This document shows, piece by piece, positions 13,697 to 25,490 of a DNA stretch of 64,000 nt. This DNA comes from Neurospora crassa OR74A (lineage: Eukaryota > Ascomycota > Sordariomycetes > Sordariales > Sordariaceae): contig NC_026506.1 of the NCBI RefSeq assembly GCF_000182925.2, positions 1,488,001 to 1,552,000 of the forward strand, read 5' to 3'. A program made the position numbers and the translations under genes. Every line of letters starts with the position of its first letter. The stretch's first letter is position 1. The notes under the pieces are model-generated. The model had not been told where the DNA came from, did no database searches, and saw only the letters and a list, made by a program, of their open reading frames with translations.

Positions 13697-15240
13697 ATGT
13701 TCAATCCTCGTCCGGTCTCGTTGGGAGAATTTATTTCAGTGATGATAAGACCGGCAAGAGTCAGGCGCGCATGCGCTAGGAGTGTCAACGGACGACGTTT
13801 GACGGTCAAGATCAAGGAGAACAGGGCGGCTCGCCGAGATGATGTGGTTCTGGTTGGTCGCTACGGTCATGGCTGCTCTTTTGCCAAACAGTACCTGAGG
13901 AGACAACATTCTTTGGGTATGGGAGGTTAACGGTCTAGTCAAGGTGTACTTCAAGGTACATACATATTACGGGTTATGAGACTTTTAGAACGGCATATCT
14001 TTATATGGGTTCTGGTAGGAATGCCTGGGTTCATCTTTAGGCAGTACCAGCCTCAGCCCGTCGAGCCAGTGTGGACGGCTGCGTCTGTCCTGGACACTCG
14101 CCCTGCCTTTACAACACAGATTTGGAGTGTTGATTTTTTTAGATTTTAGGGAAATCCAGCATGGTCTATAAGCCTACTGCAACATCCATGCCCACTACTA
14201 TAGAGCTTCGTTGTGTGCAAAATGGTGGTTTTGAATGTCTCCACCTTCTAACGCCGTTGAAACGATAGGTGTGAAAAGGCACAGGACATTGAAAGAATCG
14301 GATTTACAGTACTATGGTACAGGGTGGCAACACATTGGGTCTCCCCCACTCTTTTTTTCGCGGGCATGAAATGCACATATTCGGGCAGTATAAACTACTT
14401 ATAGTTTCACAAATTCAATAGAAGAAATTATAAGATACGGAAGAAAAGTGCATAGCGTGCACAACTGTGTTTTCGTGTTCAAGTTAATTGTGACATCATT
14501 GTCGGGGGAGGACATGGACCACTGGCAGCAGGGTCCTGTGCCGGGTAGGTTCGGTCCACAGCGTCCATGCTTCAAGTGCCGGAGCCCAGGTTTTACATAT
14601 GTTAATGGTGATTGTGCCTAGGCAGGTATGCATATGAGGCCAGGAACAATTTGCATGTGATTTCCGTCCGTTCAACGGGGATTTGTCGCCAGGAACCGCC
14701 CCTGTAGCGGGAAGTACCTCTCTACCTAGCAGGAACTGAAGGAAACCTAAGCCAAACAGCACTCGTCCTCCGCTGCTGCCCTGTTCCTAGGATGAAGCAG
14801 GGCAGCCGCTATAGAGAGATGGATATGTATCATGGTGACGAGATAGGTAATCGCGGGTGCTAATGCTTCTTTGCATGAAGTGCTAGACCGCCCCCCGATG
14901 CTCCGCTCGAGACCGCCGTAGGTATTCCGTCTTTCAGGCCCCACCACTACCTACCTAGAGGTACTTAGGCCCATGCCATCTCGAGATCGTAATGAAGGAA
15001 CTCACGTGGAAATGATTCTGTCTGACAGCAGCACCAAAAGAGTTCGTTTGTCTGTCCACTTCCATGATTCAATCCCAACTAATGGACCAGAAATTCGTCC
15101 ATTTCCCCCCCTACCGCTCTTCATTTCTCCTTAGGTGGTTTTGCGCCTCTTTACTTCGTCCAACATTTCTTACTACACCTACCTCTATCATGAATACCTC
15201 TACTAGATAGGTATCCTTGACCTACCGCACGACCTGACTG

Positions 15241-15265
15241 TACACTACACTACACTACACTACAC
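15241..15265. repeat. (TACAC)5 microsatellite
   Basis: Five perfect TACAC units are followed by TACAA. The same TACAC words recur at other places in the window, including upstream of the metallothionein gene. Confidence 0.9.
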
Positions 15266-15534
15266 TACAACTCATAGTGTATTGGAACCCCAGCTAACCA
15301 CGTGCGCATCTCCGCTGTTTCCTAGCGCCCGACCCGACTCCATTGATCTGACCGCGAACCGCGAACCACCACAAATCCAAAAGCCTGGGGAAGACGGTCG
15401 GGGCGCACATTCGCAGCCTATGACGTTGGGCTACGACTCGAGGGAGCCATTCATGGGCGCGTGCTACCTTCGGTTGGGCTTGCGTGCGGAGAGCAAACCG
15501 TACACAAACGACCATCATCACCATCAGTTCCGGC

Positions 15535-15559
15535 CATCATCATCATCATCATCATCATC
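15535..15559. repeat. (CAT)n microsatellite
   Basis: About eight perfect CAT units are followed by imperfect ones, then a CTCCTCCTCC-type tract to about 15610, in the leader region of the peroxin gene. Confidence 0.9.
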
Positions 15560-16234
15560 GTCATCATTTTCTTCTTTCTCCTCTCCCTCTCCCTCCTCCT
15601 CCTCCTCCTCCCCCCTCTACCTGCGGCTGCTTCTGATTCATGGCTGCATTCGTGAGTTCTGTCCTTTCTTACATACCCTGAACATTACTCCTACGGGCTC
15701 TTTGCCTTGTCCTCTTGTCCCTACCTACCTACTACCTACCTACCTCCCACTATCCTATCTACCTTCTCTGTGCTACCATCACCACCTACCTACCTCCTAT
15801 ACGGCCTAGGTTGCGCCAGACAAACATCTTCCCGACGGCACCCCATCGTCGTGCATAAGACTCTGTCCTGTTGAAGATCGATCCGCCATCTCAATAGCAC
15901 CAGGCATCCTTGCCAGGCCCCCCCTGGCCAGCGATCTCCTTCAAATAGAAAGGTCTGTCGGCGATTCCCGCTGCCGCCGAATCAGCTCCAAGAGCTTCCA
16001 ACCCAGCCCGTCGTCATCATCATCACCCCCAACCACGGCCATCGTCATCCTTCCATCAAGGCTACAGTCCAAGGCGACACAGCGACGACCATGCTGCGCC
16101 GCCTCCTCTTCACTGCGCACCTCGATCGAATCATGACCCTATCGTTGCATCACCATTCCCGCTAGGGATAGCTAGACAGTACAAGACTGACACTTTCCTC
16201 CATCAACATACAGGATCCTCCCTGGCTTTCGCAT

Positions 16235-18971
16235 ATGTCCGCTCCTCAGCCTCAGCGCAGCGGCGATGCGCTGAACTCCCACCCATCCACCCCTTCGAAC
16301 CAGCCAAAGGGCATCCTATACTCGAATGATGGCACCGCAAGCAATCCGAACCCGACCCATGCCTCCTTCTCTCCCGCTACCCTAAGCTCGACCGCGCCGA
16401 GCGCCACCTCCGCCGCGAAGAGGAGGAGTACCATCCTCGTCCACCAAAAGTCGCCGCTTCTCCTCGCGACACCACCCCAGATTACACGCGCTTTGGCTTA
16501 TAGCCATCCGTTCCTCCTACCCTTGAATACGCTTGCTGGTCTGATAACATGGACGACCCGCGATCCCTGGGAGAGCTTCCTGATGGTTGCGGTCTTCTGG
16601 GCTGCCGTTCTATATGGTGACATCATTGTCCGGGTTGCCGGTCCCGTCGTGCTTGTCCTGCTCTTGATCGGTGGCATGTACGGCCGGCGCTACAGCCCGC
16701 TGAGCAGCAGTGGTTGGACCGAGCCAGGCGTGGCGGCTGGAGACATGGCGGCGCTCGCGGGGACAGATGGAAAAGGGAGTGTTAGGGGCAAGAAGGCTCC
16801 CAAGAGCAAGAACCTTTCCGTCGACGGGCTCCCGGACAACAAGAATGGCAAGGCCAATGGCGGGCTCGGTGGTGGCGTGGGAGCGAGCGCTGGAGGAGGC
16901 GGACAACTGAGGAACCAAGGGTCGGTATCCGAAGTGACAAACACGCGGCACCAGAAGACGTTGGACGAGATTGTCGAGACACTTAAGGAGTTCACGGCGC
17001 GCTGCAACATTCTGCTGGAACCTATGCTGGAACTCACGGATTTCCTCAGCACTCAGCGAACACCTACATCGGCCACCACGAAACCCGCGCTGACGACACT
17101 TTTCATCCGGATCCTTCTCTGTACCCCGTTTTGGTTCGCCCTGACGCTTCCACCTTTCCGTCTGATTACTACACGCCGGGTTATCTTGATTTTTGGTACT
17201 CTCATCCTAACTTGGCATTCCCGCGTTATGCGGGTATCTCGTGCCATTCTATGGCGTAGCGCCTCCATTCGCAGGTTTTTGGAATTGGTTACTGGCTTGC
17301 AGTTCGAAAAGCCCGTCAAGGTTTCTCCTGCCGAGAAGAGTGGCGTTGCATCATCCGCTGCATCCACTGCTAGCGGCAGTTCAGCCAACAAGAAGACATT
17401 TGCCAACATCAAAAGTACAAAGGCGTATAACGCGCAGGAGTCTGAGCTTACCAAGGCCCTTCGACGTGCCCGCGGCGGACACGACACAGGCGTGCGCTTT
17501 ACATTTATCATTTATGAGAACCAGCGTCGGTGGGTCGGTCTGGGATGGACTACTAGTCTGTTTGCGTATGAAAGGCCGGCATGGACCGACGAGCACAACA
17601 ACGCGGTCCCGCCGCGAGACCAGTTTGAGCTTCCCGAGGTCGAGGACGGTAGTAACATGCGCTGGCGCTGGGTCGAGGGATCGAGATGGCGAGTCGATGG
17701 AGTACCCGACGAGGCTGTTATGCCTGGAGAAGACGCGGATGGAAAAGAATGGGATTATGACAGCCCTGGGGGGCGTATGGGCTGGGTTTACTATGATAAC
17801 AAGGTTTGTTCTTTCCGTTTCCGAAGATATTTGTTTCAAAAACAAGAGAACCAGGCACACCGTGCTAACCTAGACGCAGTGGCAAAATGGCCGCCGAGGT
17901 CAAGATGGCTGGGGACGCTGGACAAGAAGGAGAAAGTGGTATCGCGATGCCGAGCTCGTGGAAGCAGACGATGCCCTGATCGAGGAGTTGGCAGAGGATG
18001 CGGTAGTTGACCAACAAGGAAACAACTATACTGTGAACGGATCCGCCAACGGCAACTCCAGCGCCGATTCAGTTACACCAACCGCAACACCAGCCCCGGG
18101 ACCAGGAATAGGTGCTCGGGCACAACCGCGATCGCTGCTCTCCGATCAACTAGCCGCGTCGGGTGAGATTGCTTCACCCTCTACCGCCGTCCCTAGAAAG
18201 ACGTCGATCAAGCTGAAGAAGTCCACACCCGAAAGCGCGGTCGACAGCTTAGCAAGGATACAAGCGCAAGATATGACGAAAAGCAGAATGGATATGAAGG
18301 ATAAACTCCGCAAAGATAAAGACGCAGAAACAGAAGGAGGAGACGAGGCCGCTTCGGTGGTTTCCACATCCAGTACTAGTAGGTCCCACAGATTTTCTAG
18401 TGCTTTATTTGGTAAGTCGCCGACCAGCGGTGCTTCCAGCGCTGTCACCATCCGGGGTGGTCGTGGTTCTTCCACCGGAGGACAACAAAGACGGAATTTC
18501 ACCGACACTAGCACTGCCCCCACCACCACCGGCAGCCCATCAGCAAGTTCCTCCGGTGGTGGCGGCGGCGGCGGCGGCAGTTGTGCAGGTCACGAAGGTC
18601 GCGGACAGAGCCCCAGTACCACGCCCTACTTCTCCTCTCACTCTTTATTCGTCCCATCAAGTCAGAGTCGCAGTAGCAGCATCAGTCGAAAAACGATTTC
18701 AAATAACAGTGGTAATAACAATTCTTACGCGAGGAGTAGGAGGTCGAGTCACAGCAACGCCGTAAGCAGTAGCAATACGGCAACACCAACGACAGCAACG
18801 GCAAGAGGGTCATCACCGGCGCCGCAATCCACGCTGATGGCGGCAAAGACCAACGAGGAGGATGAGGTGGTGTCATCGTTTGGGACGCAAACTAGGTTGG
18901 CGTTGCAGGATGCCGGGAAAGATGCAGGCAGTTGGGGGTTTGGGGATGAGGTCAGGATGGGATTGGAGTGA
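16235..18971 (+). CDS. Peroxisomal membrane peroxin, dysferlin-domain (Pex23/Pex24 family), 886 aa
   Basis: Exon 1 is 16235-17803, the intron 17804-17879 (GTTTGT...ACGCAG) and exon 2 17880-18971. Hydrophobic segments occur at roughly residues 90-155 and 285-335, in line with an integral membrane protein. A dysferlin domain follows: DysF-N from about residue 418 (FTFIIYENQRRWVGLGW) and DysF-C around 515-550 (GRWTRRRKWYRDAEL), the latter split by the intron. In yeasts this family (Pex28-32) sits in peroxisome/ER membranes and controls peroxisome size and number at ER contact sites. The C-terminal ~330 residues are Ser/Thr/Gly-rich and disordered, making the protein longer than yeast members. 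I cannot assign it to a particular paralogue from sequence alone. Confidence 0.85.
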
Positions 18972-20006
18972 GAGGCTAACGGATGAACAATATATACCTA
19001 CTGCTATATATACACAACGGGATAACTCAGGAGATAGATGGCCTAGGTTAGACTATTGGAGATGGGATACCCAGGAACGGGACGGGACGGGACAGGGATC
19101 GGATGGGGAGACTGAATAGTTTGGATGTTGTACATGTCTCTTTAGGACAGGAACAGATCGAATGAACAAGATTGAACCACCTAGCATCCGCCGTGACCAC
19201 ATGGTATCTGGTTATCTCACTGTCAGCGTCGTACACCATATCGCTTTCATCACTCCGTTGATGGTGCTGCCGGGAGCGGTTGTCAGTTGAGGCCATCACC
19301 ACGTCTTGGCATTTCTTGGCATCTCCGGTCGACGCAAAATTCGGCTGTCACTGTCAATCCCAACATCAAGTTCCTTCTTTTCTCATGCTTATGTTAGATC
19401 CAAGACAGATCTATGGAAATATTTGGAAGAGTATGTCCATGCATATCTGTTTGATGGAACAGACCCAAAGTGTTTCAGATCTACGAGTGTCTTTGCATTC
19501 GAAAGCTGAAAGCGCAGAAACGCCACCACTGGTTGCCTCGTCCGGAGGGATCTGGAGCTATCTATAGTCCGGACTTTACTTTATTACGCTCAAGAAGTCA
19601 CCAGCTCAAAATATATGAAGTGTACAATCAGAATTGGACCGTACATCCAATGGAAGAAGATGTCCGGCCAGTGCATGTTACCTGGCTGAGGCAAAAACTG
19701 CGCAGTGTCAGTCGACAGCGATAAATGAATATCTTGAAAAAAAAAGAATTAAAAACCAACAGGAAGGAAAGCTGGCAGGATAGTAATGGACCTATCAACC
19801 TGATGGTTGCTCATATAGTATATAAGAGTTCACTATTACAAAACCATATCACGTATAGAATTATACATCCTAGCTTAAGAATTCTTCCCAACCCTCCAAA
19901 AAACCAAACTAAAAACTCAAATGCCCTTTAAAGAGTCGTCTAACTAACTGTTGAAGATCCGAATGACCAAGCTCTCACTGAGGAGGAGAAGGAAGAAAAA
20001 AATCTC
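18972..20006. other. Intergenic between the peroxin gene and tRNA-Pro
   Basis: This is 3' UTR of the peroxin gene followed by AT-richer DNA from about 19700. No further gene was seen. Confidence 0.5.
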
Positions 20007-20012
20007 AAAAAA
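20007..20012 (-). terminator. RNA polymerase III T-run
   Basis: On the minus strand a run of six T begins a few bases after the tRNA 3' end, with a second T-run just beyond (19994-20002 region). This is a standard Pol III stop. Confidence 0.75.
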
Positions 20013-20015
20013 TTG

Positions 20016-20115
20016 GGGCTCAACCGGGATTTGAACCCGGGACCTCGCACATTCATGGGATACCATGAGGGTGATTAAACCCGAAGCGCGAATCATACCA
20101 CTAGACCATTGAGCC
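20016..20115 (-). tRNA. tRNA-Pro (anticodon CGG) with 28-nt intron
   Basis: The minus strand begins GGCTCAATGG and ends TTGAGCC plus discriminator C. The acceptor arm pairs 7/7 (GGCTCAA/TTGAGCC). The T arm is CCGGG-TTCAAAT-CCCGG. The anticodon stem CGCGC/GTGCG encloses the loop TTCGGGT with anticodon CGG. An intron at 20052-20079 lies one base 3' of the anticodon, the usual eukaryotic position; removing it leaves 72 nt, the normal length for tRNA-Pro. The body closely follows the standard eukaryotic tRNA-Pro pattern (GGTCTAGTGGTATGATTC). It would read CCG codons, which are common in GC-rich Neurospora genes. Confidence 0.95.
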
Positions 20116-21094
20116 ATTGCTGGTTGGTTGTTGCTTGTTGGAACTTGTGCTCGATAATTCTTACTATATCGTAACTGGCTTTGCCAAACAAGCCCAATTG
20201 CAGTGGACTTGCTGGCAAAGTGGAAGCTATGGTAGGGGGTGGCGTACCATTGCAGACCGACTGCGAAAACTCGCGATAATTGTAGACCTGCAGATTCGTT
20301 TCGGTTAGTTGTTTTGGTAAGAGATATTCATTTCATCTGGTTTTGATTGATTTTGTGATTTCAATTTGACATTTTGCTATGTGTACGATTGAATTTACTG
20401 ATGGCAGTGCGTTAGTCGTGCCTTTCGATCGATCGTTTTTCTCCAACTAGAGATCGCACCGAATGGCATCGCCCGGATATGGCAAGATGTGAGAGAACCA
20501 ACGGAGGACAAAGCGACTACCTTTCGACGTGCAAGTCTTCCCATTACCACTTTTCGATTAATCAGGGTGTTGGATTCTAGAAGTTGTACTTCGATTCCTT
20601 TGTTTCAGGCCCGAGGCCGCCACGTATGTACCCTTTGATAATCGAGGCCCGGCTGATGGCCTCTCGAACAAGATGTGACAATGACACGAAGGTCTCGAAA
20701 GTCGGCTTTTTGTTCTTTTTCTGTGTGTCCCTCCCACATGCTCTGGAGCACCCTCACGCAACAACTCCCAGGCACGTTGCCCACCAGCCGCTGCATTGCA
20801 CAGTTTACTTTGCAGTCACCTGCGTATTCCCCCGAGTCTGGTTCTGCGGAATAGCTACCTCTACCGAGCGTACATTTCCTGGTCCCCATTTCACCGCAAA
20901 CTATTACGGATCATCCACCTCTTATCCTCGTCGTTTTCCGAGTTACTTCGCCCTCAGACAGCACCGTATCCCCAGGTAGCTGTGCCGCGCAGACTTGCCT
21001 GGTCCAGATTCATCATAAGATCATCACAAACCACCCACCACTCGTTCTCACCATCCCCGGAGTCACTCCGCACTCAGATCCTACATACTCCCAC
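20116..21094. other. Promoter/leader region upstream of the 21095 gene
   Basis: No convincing gene. The last ~300 bases are C-rich with few G, like a 5' leader. A short ATG frame at 20584-20979 has no protein-like character. Confidence 0.5.
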
Positions 21095-22915
21095 ATGACG
21101 CCCAAACCGAAAGCAAAACCCTCCTCTACCCCCAAGACCAAAGCCAAGATCAAAGCTCCTCGCACCCTTCAAGTCACCATGAAGAAAGCGCCAACCCCCA
21201 AAAGAAAGGCCATTAGGCACCACGCTTGCCGTCTCAACCCACCATGCAAGCAAGGCCACGGCGGCCCAGCAAAAACCATCTTGCCGATCGGCAAATACTT
21301 CTTCAGCGAGGAAGCACTGGAGCACGACTTGGGTGCTCTCAAGAAGGGTGCCGTCTACAAGGACAACAAGGAGTTCTACAAGCGGGTGAAGGCTTGGTAT
21401 AAAGCCGAGGTTGATCGTTGCATGCATCGGAAGTTGGTTGAGAGTGCGGTGAGTGCGGACTGAAACAACGTTGGGAGAGAACGGGGGGTTGCAGCAGTGG
21501 TGATGACGGACATGACTGACTAACGATCGTCGATAACAGGCAAAGAAAGAGAAAGAGGAGAAGGAACTCGAAAAGATCATGATCAGACCGATGGCTGTCA
21601 CACGGCCAGTGACTACCAAGCGTACACTTGCCGCTGCTGCTGACTCCGACGATATCGATCTGTCTGACGACCGCTCGACGTCCGAGTCTGTCGAGAGCCC
21701 CTCGGAGTCTGACTACTCGGACTTCGAAGATGACCATCTTCGGAAGGTTATCGCCTTGAGGGCGAGCACCCCTATCCGTAAAAACCCTAAAGTCCTTCAA
21801 ACGCCATCACCTTCCCCAAACAAGTCAACACCAACACGCGTCCAACCTTCCAGGGCAGCCAAGCGCAAAACCGAGCCACCGTCACTACCACTGACGCCAA
21901 TTCAAACCCCGAGCCCGAAACGTCAGAAGGTTGCGTCAAGCATCAAGCACCCGAGCCCGGAACCGAAAGTGGAGGAACCAGGAAAAAAGCCCGTCGAAGA
22001 GACCAAAGGTGATTACAGCCTGTCGAAGCTGGACCTCGATGAGTTCCAGCCCAGTTACGCTGACCGTGGTGGAATGGCGGACGGACTTGACGTGGCTTCC
22101 TTCATGATCAGCGTTGAAAAGGCCGTAGAGACCGCCGTCAGCGAGCTGGTAGCCGCTCGCTTAGGGAACGGAGTGCTTTCTCTATTTTCTCCGAGGGAAA
22201 GTGATCAAGGTATTCGGGCAAGATGGAGGAGGTTTGGCAGTATCAGCCATGCCGGAGGCCAAGGCCAAATCTTAGAAGCGGAACGCAAGGATGACGAGGA
22301 TGTTTTTGAACCAGCAGGTGACGCAGTGCCTGGGGAAGACTGGCGGCCACCGGTACCTTCGCGTTCTACCCTTGCCACTATTGAGTTGGGAGTGGTCGGA
22401 GGGAAGAAGAAGGGTGTGAAGAAAGGGCTGGAACTTCGACTAGCATCCAGGGAGGGGACACCGGCGCCGGAAGCGGAGATGGAGCTTAGTCCGACACTTG
22501 GTCGGTGGCAGCTTGCGGATAGGAGAGCTAGTGGCTTTTCTGGTCTGGGTGGTCCTGGGCGGCCGGGGACTGGATACCCAGTGAAATTGGAACTGAAGGT
22601 CGACTCGGAGGCAGTTGATAAGGAGTGTGGTCCTGAGTCGACAAGTAGAGATGCAGTGGCTAAAACGCCTGTCGAGGAGTCGAACAAACGATCGGTGCAA
22701 GTTTCTGGGTTGAGATTCGATGTGGAGCTGCGTTCGCTCGAAGTTGGACGAGATGGCGAAGGACGAAAGGAGGTACGTTTCCATATGCTGTGATTGGAAC
22801 AGTGTAGGAGTGACCATTCCCAAGTTCTCAGGTTCAACCCATTATTTGCCGTTCTTGCTGGAACCGACGAGGAGCATTGCAAGTCCGAGGGGCAGCGGAA
22901 GGGGGAAGGGTATAG
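21095..22915 (+). CDS. Lys/Pro-rich nuclear-type protein, unknown, ~556 aa
   Basis: Exon 1 is 21095-21448 and intron 1 21449-21539 (GTGAGT...AACAG). Exon 2 starts at 21540 and is open to a stop at 22793. A second intron, 22773-22831 (GTACGT...TCTCAG), would instead lead to exon 3, 22832-22915, ending ...CRSCWNRRG...; without it the protein is 535 aa. The N-terminus is very basic (PKPKAKPSSTPKTKAKIK). A compact segment at residues ~45-110 (PIGKYFFSEEALEHDLGALK) looks folded. The middle has an acidic Ser stretch and SP/TP-rich linkers with basic clusters (PSPKRQKV) resembling nuclear localisation signals. The C-terminal half alternates Gly/Pro-rich and charged segments. I do not recognise the family; a chromatin or nuclear role is inference. 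The choice of 3' end is uncertain. Confidence 0.65.
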
Positions 22916-23453
22916 GATTGGCGGGACTTGCAATCATGGCAATGGATAATGTCTGATTCATCTGCGTCTTAATTGCGGCTTCATCAGGTCGTGATGGCTT
23001 GTTGTTCGAACTTGGGCCGGATTGGGGAGAAGACCGATTATTAGCTGATCGATTATTTGCTGATGGCCGCCGAGGAGCCGACCTAGGCTTGTTTGGTGGC
23101 GATCTCTGCTCTGAGGGTCGACGTGGTGCTGGTCTGGTGTGTGGAGTTGTTCTCTGAGCATGGGAAGCAGAGTTGTTGAATGATGGTGGTGCTCGTTGCT
23201 CTGGTGTTTGCTGAGCTCGTGGATCAGTCCTCCAGTCCTCTCGGCGCTCCGATGTTGACTGTTGATACTGGCTTCGTCGTCTGCCGTTGTCTCGTGGATC
23301 TGTTCGCCAGTCCTCTCGGCGGTTCGACGTTGTTTGTTGATATTGATTAGGTCGTCGTCCGTTGTTGCCGGATGGTGTCGGAAAGGCATGGGTACCATTA
23401 CTGCTACCGGGGCGCGGACAGGTTGAATTGGACCTGCGTGGTGCGGAGGACAT
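22842..23453 (-). CDS. Disordered Arg/Asn/Gln-rich protein with internal repeat, ~203 aa
   Basis: The first ATG of the frame is at 23451-23453, in the good context GCCATGTC. The protein carries two tandem copies of a ~25-residue unit of the form NGRRxxQYQQ.TS.RREDWRTDPR, visible also as a 75-bp DNA repeat around 23217-23366. Pro/Arg/Ser-rich sequence follows (ANNRSANNRSSPQSGPSSNN), then a short hydrophobic Pro/Leu tail. There is no signal peptide or known domain. It is convergent with the preceding plus-strand gene and may overlap its last exon by ~74 bp. The uniform reading through repeats suggests a real gene, but low complexity could also keep a frame open by chance. Confidence 0.45.
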   Translation of the reverse strand: MSSAPRRSNSTCPRPGSSNGTHAFPTPSGNNGRRPNQYQQTTSNRREDWRTDPRDNGRRRSQYQQSTSERREDWRTDPRAQQTPEQRAPPSFNNSASHAQRTTPHTRPAPRRPSEQRSPPNKPRSAPRRPSANNRSANNRSSPQSGPSSNNKPSRPDEAAIKTQMNQTLSIAMIASPANPIPFPLPLPLGLAMLLVGSSKNGK

Positions 23454-24661
23454 GGCTGTAGATAATTGCTTATATGATTGATATACTTTTGCCTGCTTCA
23501 AAATCCAGTATATGATGGAGGTGGTTCGACAGCTTCTCGGTTTTGAGGGTTTTTCAACATCATTCGGCCAGTTTATGTGAGAGCAGAATTTGACATTTGA
23601 CTGAGTCGTAACGTCGTTGCCGTCTCAAGAACGGACATGAGTCGATAGTGACGAAGCGGAACTCGAAGTGTTTCAAAATGCCGAGCTCGGCCTAGAAACG
23701 TACGACAACCGAAAGATCAGCTTCCCAGCAACCCGAATACCTACCATTATAATATCCCTCAGTATCAGATGGTTTTCGGGCGTTTGAACAACATCTCAAA
23801 CGAGTGTCATTTGATGAAGTCGGGATGCCATATCCAAACGTCTAGCTTTGCCAACCCAACACCGACCCCATACTGCCCCTGATAGAGCTTCGCAAGCCTC
23901 GCTACCAGCATGAAGATCTCATTATATAACCCACGGCTTTCATAGAATTATAGCCATTGGCAGTGTGCACTTTGGCTTGGTGTTATCACGACACTCATGA
24001 CCTTCTGCAGCAGTCGTGAGTTTGTTGATGGCAGCAGACTAGATAGCGACGGACTATACTGGCTGTGCCTGGAAGTAGGTAAATAATACCCTTCCGTGGT
24101 AAACAATGTTGAACAGACACAAAGGGATATCATGCTGAGGACGAAAACATGAACAGGCGGTTTGAATATCCATGGAACTGACGATTTGATACGCGGCAGG
24201 CAGTGAGGTGACCTTCTCGGTTTGACACTACCTATCTTATCTTATCAGTACTGCCCGTGCGCGTCAGCTGCGTCGGGCTGTTAAGGACGAAGCACTGATG
24301 CTAACTTTGAAGCTGGAAACTGTGCCGATGCACTAACACGGTTACATTATTGGGTCCACAAATCTCTAGGGCAGGCATCTCCTTCTGAAAGCCAAGCGAG
24401 CTTCAGGTGAGTCTCGACCCCCCGAAGAATCGGCAGGTGCTGGGAATTGGCCGGTCGATAGCTTCTACCGCCGAAGTGAAGTCATTGTGCTCCCGATGAG
24501 GTGTCAGTGGCAGTATCATCATCATCAGCATCATAACTCAGGCAATGAGCAGTTCACATCCATTCATTGTAAGAATACAACTCCTTGCTCTTTGGCTTGT
24601 AATATCTCAGCTTAATAATCATTGAGAAATCGATGGCACTCGTTTGAGCAACCAGAGCGGA

Positions 24662-24685
24662 ATGCAGCCGGCACAAATATCGCAA
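24662..24685 (+). repeat. Upstream direct repeat, copy 1
   Basis: The words ATGCAGCCG and GGCACAAATATCGCAA occur together here. They occur again 441-446 bp downstream at 25103-25131, where five extra bases separate the two words. The shared core CGGCACAAATATCGCAA (17 bp) is identical in both. Both copies lie upstream of the metallothionein gene in the same orientation. Confidence 0.85.
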
Positions 24686-24708
24686 CGACAAGTACTATGT
24701 AAGTACTG

Positions 24709-25269
24709 GTGTAGTGTAAGTATACCGCGTAGCGTTGACACTACACAAAGCGGCGGAAGTACTGTACATACAACCACAACTTCGACTTCATTGTCAGTCG
24801 TCATCCATCGGGCAACGTGCTAACATTATTTCGGGCGCGATAGAAGACCCTTAAGAAACGGATCTGCAGGTTCTGAGACATCACATGAACATTGCAACCA
24901 TTCACGCTTTTGGACATCAACCATCTCTATCGTCATCGCCTTACATACTGTACATCCTATGTACACTACACTGTAACGGTAGTGTACGATGAGGGTATTT
25001 CGCCGCGTGGGCTGGGCGGTCGGAGTGCCAAGCAGGTGGCCCAGAACGCCGCCGCACAAAAGACGCAGCCACCACGGCAGCGAACACCCGCCTCCACTCT
25101 TGATGCAGCCGCTACGGCACAAATATCGCAAACCCGTGCGGGCGGACGTCCCCGATAGGCTCGGATCGTCGCTAACATGCCATGCCATGCCATGCCATGC
25201 CGTGTCGTGGAATGGAAGGTAACAGACAGTCACAGTCACAGTTCCGAACGGTGCGTAGCAGTGTAGTGT
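24709..25269. promoter_or_regulatory. Cluster of ACACTACAC / GTGTAGTGT motifs
   Basis: The 9-mer ACACTACAC is present on one strand or the other at 24709-24717, 24738-24746, 24963-24971 and 25261-25269. The first two form a perfect inverted repeat. GTACACTAC at 24961-24969 also pairs with GTAGTGTAC at 24979-24987 as a 9-bp perfect hairpin. All lie within ~780 bp of the metallothionein ATG. Similar TACAC words occur elsewhere in the window, so a regulatory role is only a suggestion. Confidence 0.45.
25103..25131 (+). repeat. Upstream direct repeat, copy 2
   Basis: Second copy of the ATGCAGCCG...CGGCACAAATATCGCAA pair, about 360 bp before the metallothionein ATG. See copy 1 at 24662-24685. Confidence 0.85.
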
Positions 25270-25314
25270 ACGTGACAGCAGGAACAAGGTACCGTACGTA
25301 GGCATCATTCAGGG

Positions 25315-25322
25315 TATATAAA
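25315..25322 (+). promoter_or_regulatory. TATA box of the metallothionein gene
   Basis: TATATAAA lies 169 bp before the ATG. It is followed by a C-rich, A-rich leader without an intervening ATG in good context, which fits a strongly inducible promoter. Confidence 0.7.
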
Positions 25323-25490
25323 GCCACGGGACCCTGACTCCTTCTCAAATTCCTTTACTTGTCATCAACCGACGAACTAAATCATCACTGCATTGAAACA
25401 CTCACACAAAGACAACATCAGTCTTTCGTCAACCTACACAACCACAACAACAACTCAATTCCTCTCAAAAGAACAACCACTTCTATCAAA

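Larger units (their letters stand above)
13697..16234. other. Intergenic with microsatellites; long leader of the peroxin gene
   Basis: The first few hundred bases are probably 3' UTR. The last ~1 kb is C/T-rich and filled with simple repeats and ACCT/TACC tracts, consistent with a long promoter and leader for the next gene. Open frames here are products of the repeats. Confidence 0.5.
23454..25490. other. Intergenic region, repeat-rich upstream of the metallothionein gene
   Basis: No gene was found. The last ~850 bases contain direct and inverted repeats listed separately, a (CATGC)n tract at 25177-25202, a TATA box, and a 5' leader of ~140 nt rich in CAACA. Confidence 0.6.

Noticed and set aside
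15282-15809. 175-codon frame with His and Ser runs
   Set aside because: Most of it is translated CAT and TCC microsatellite. It starts without ATG and lies in the leader of the peroxin gene.
25177-25202. (CATGC)n tract as a regulatory operator
   Set aside because: It is a short simple repeat with no paired element; a microsatellite explains it.
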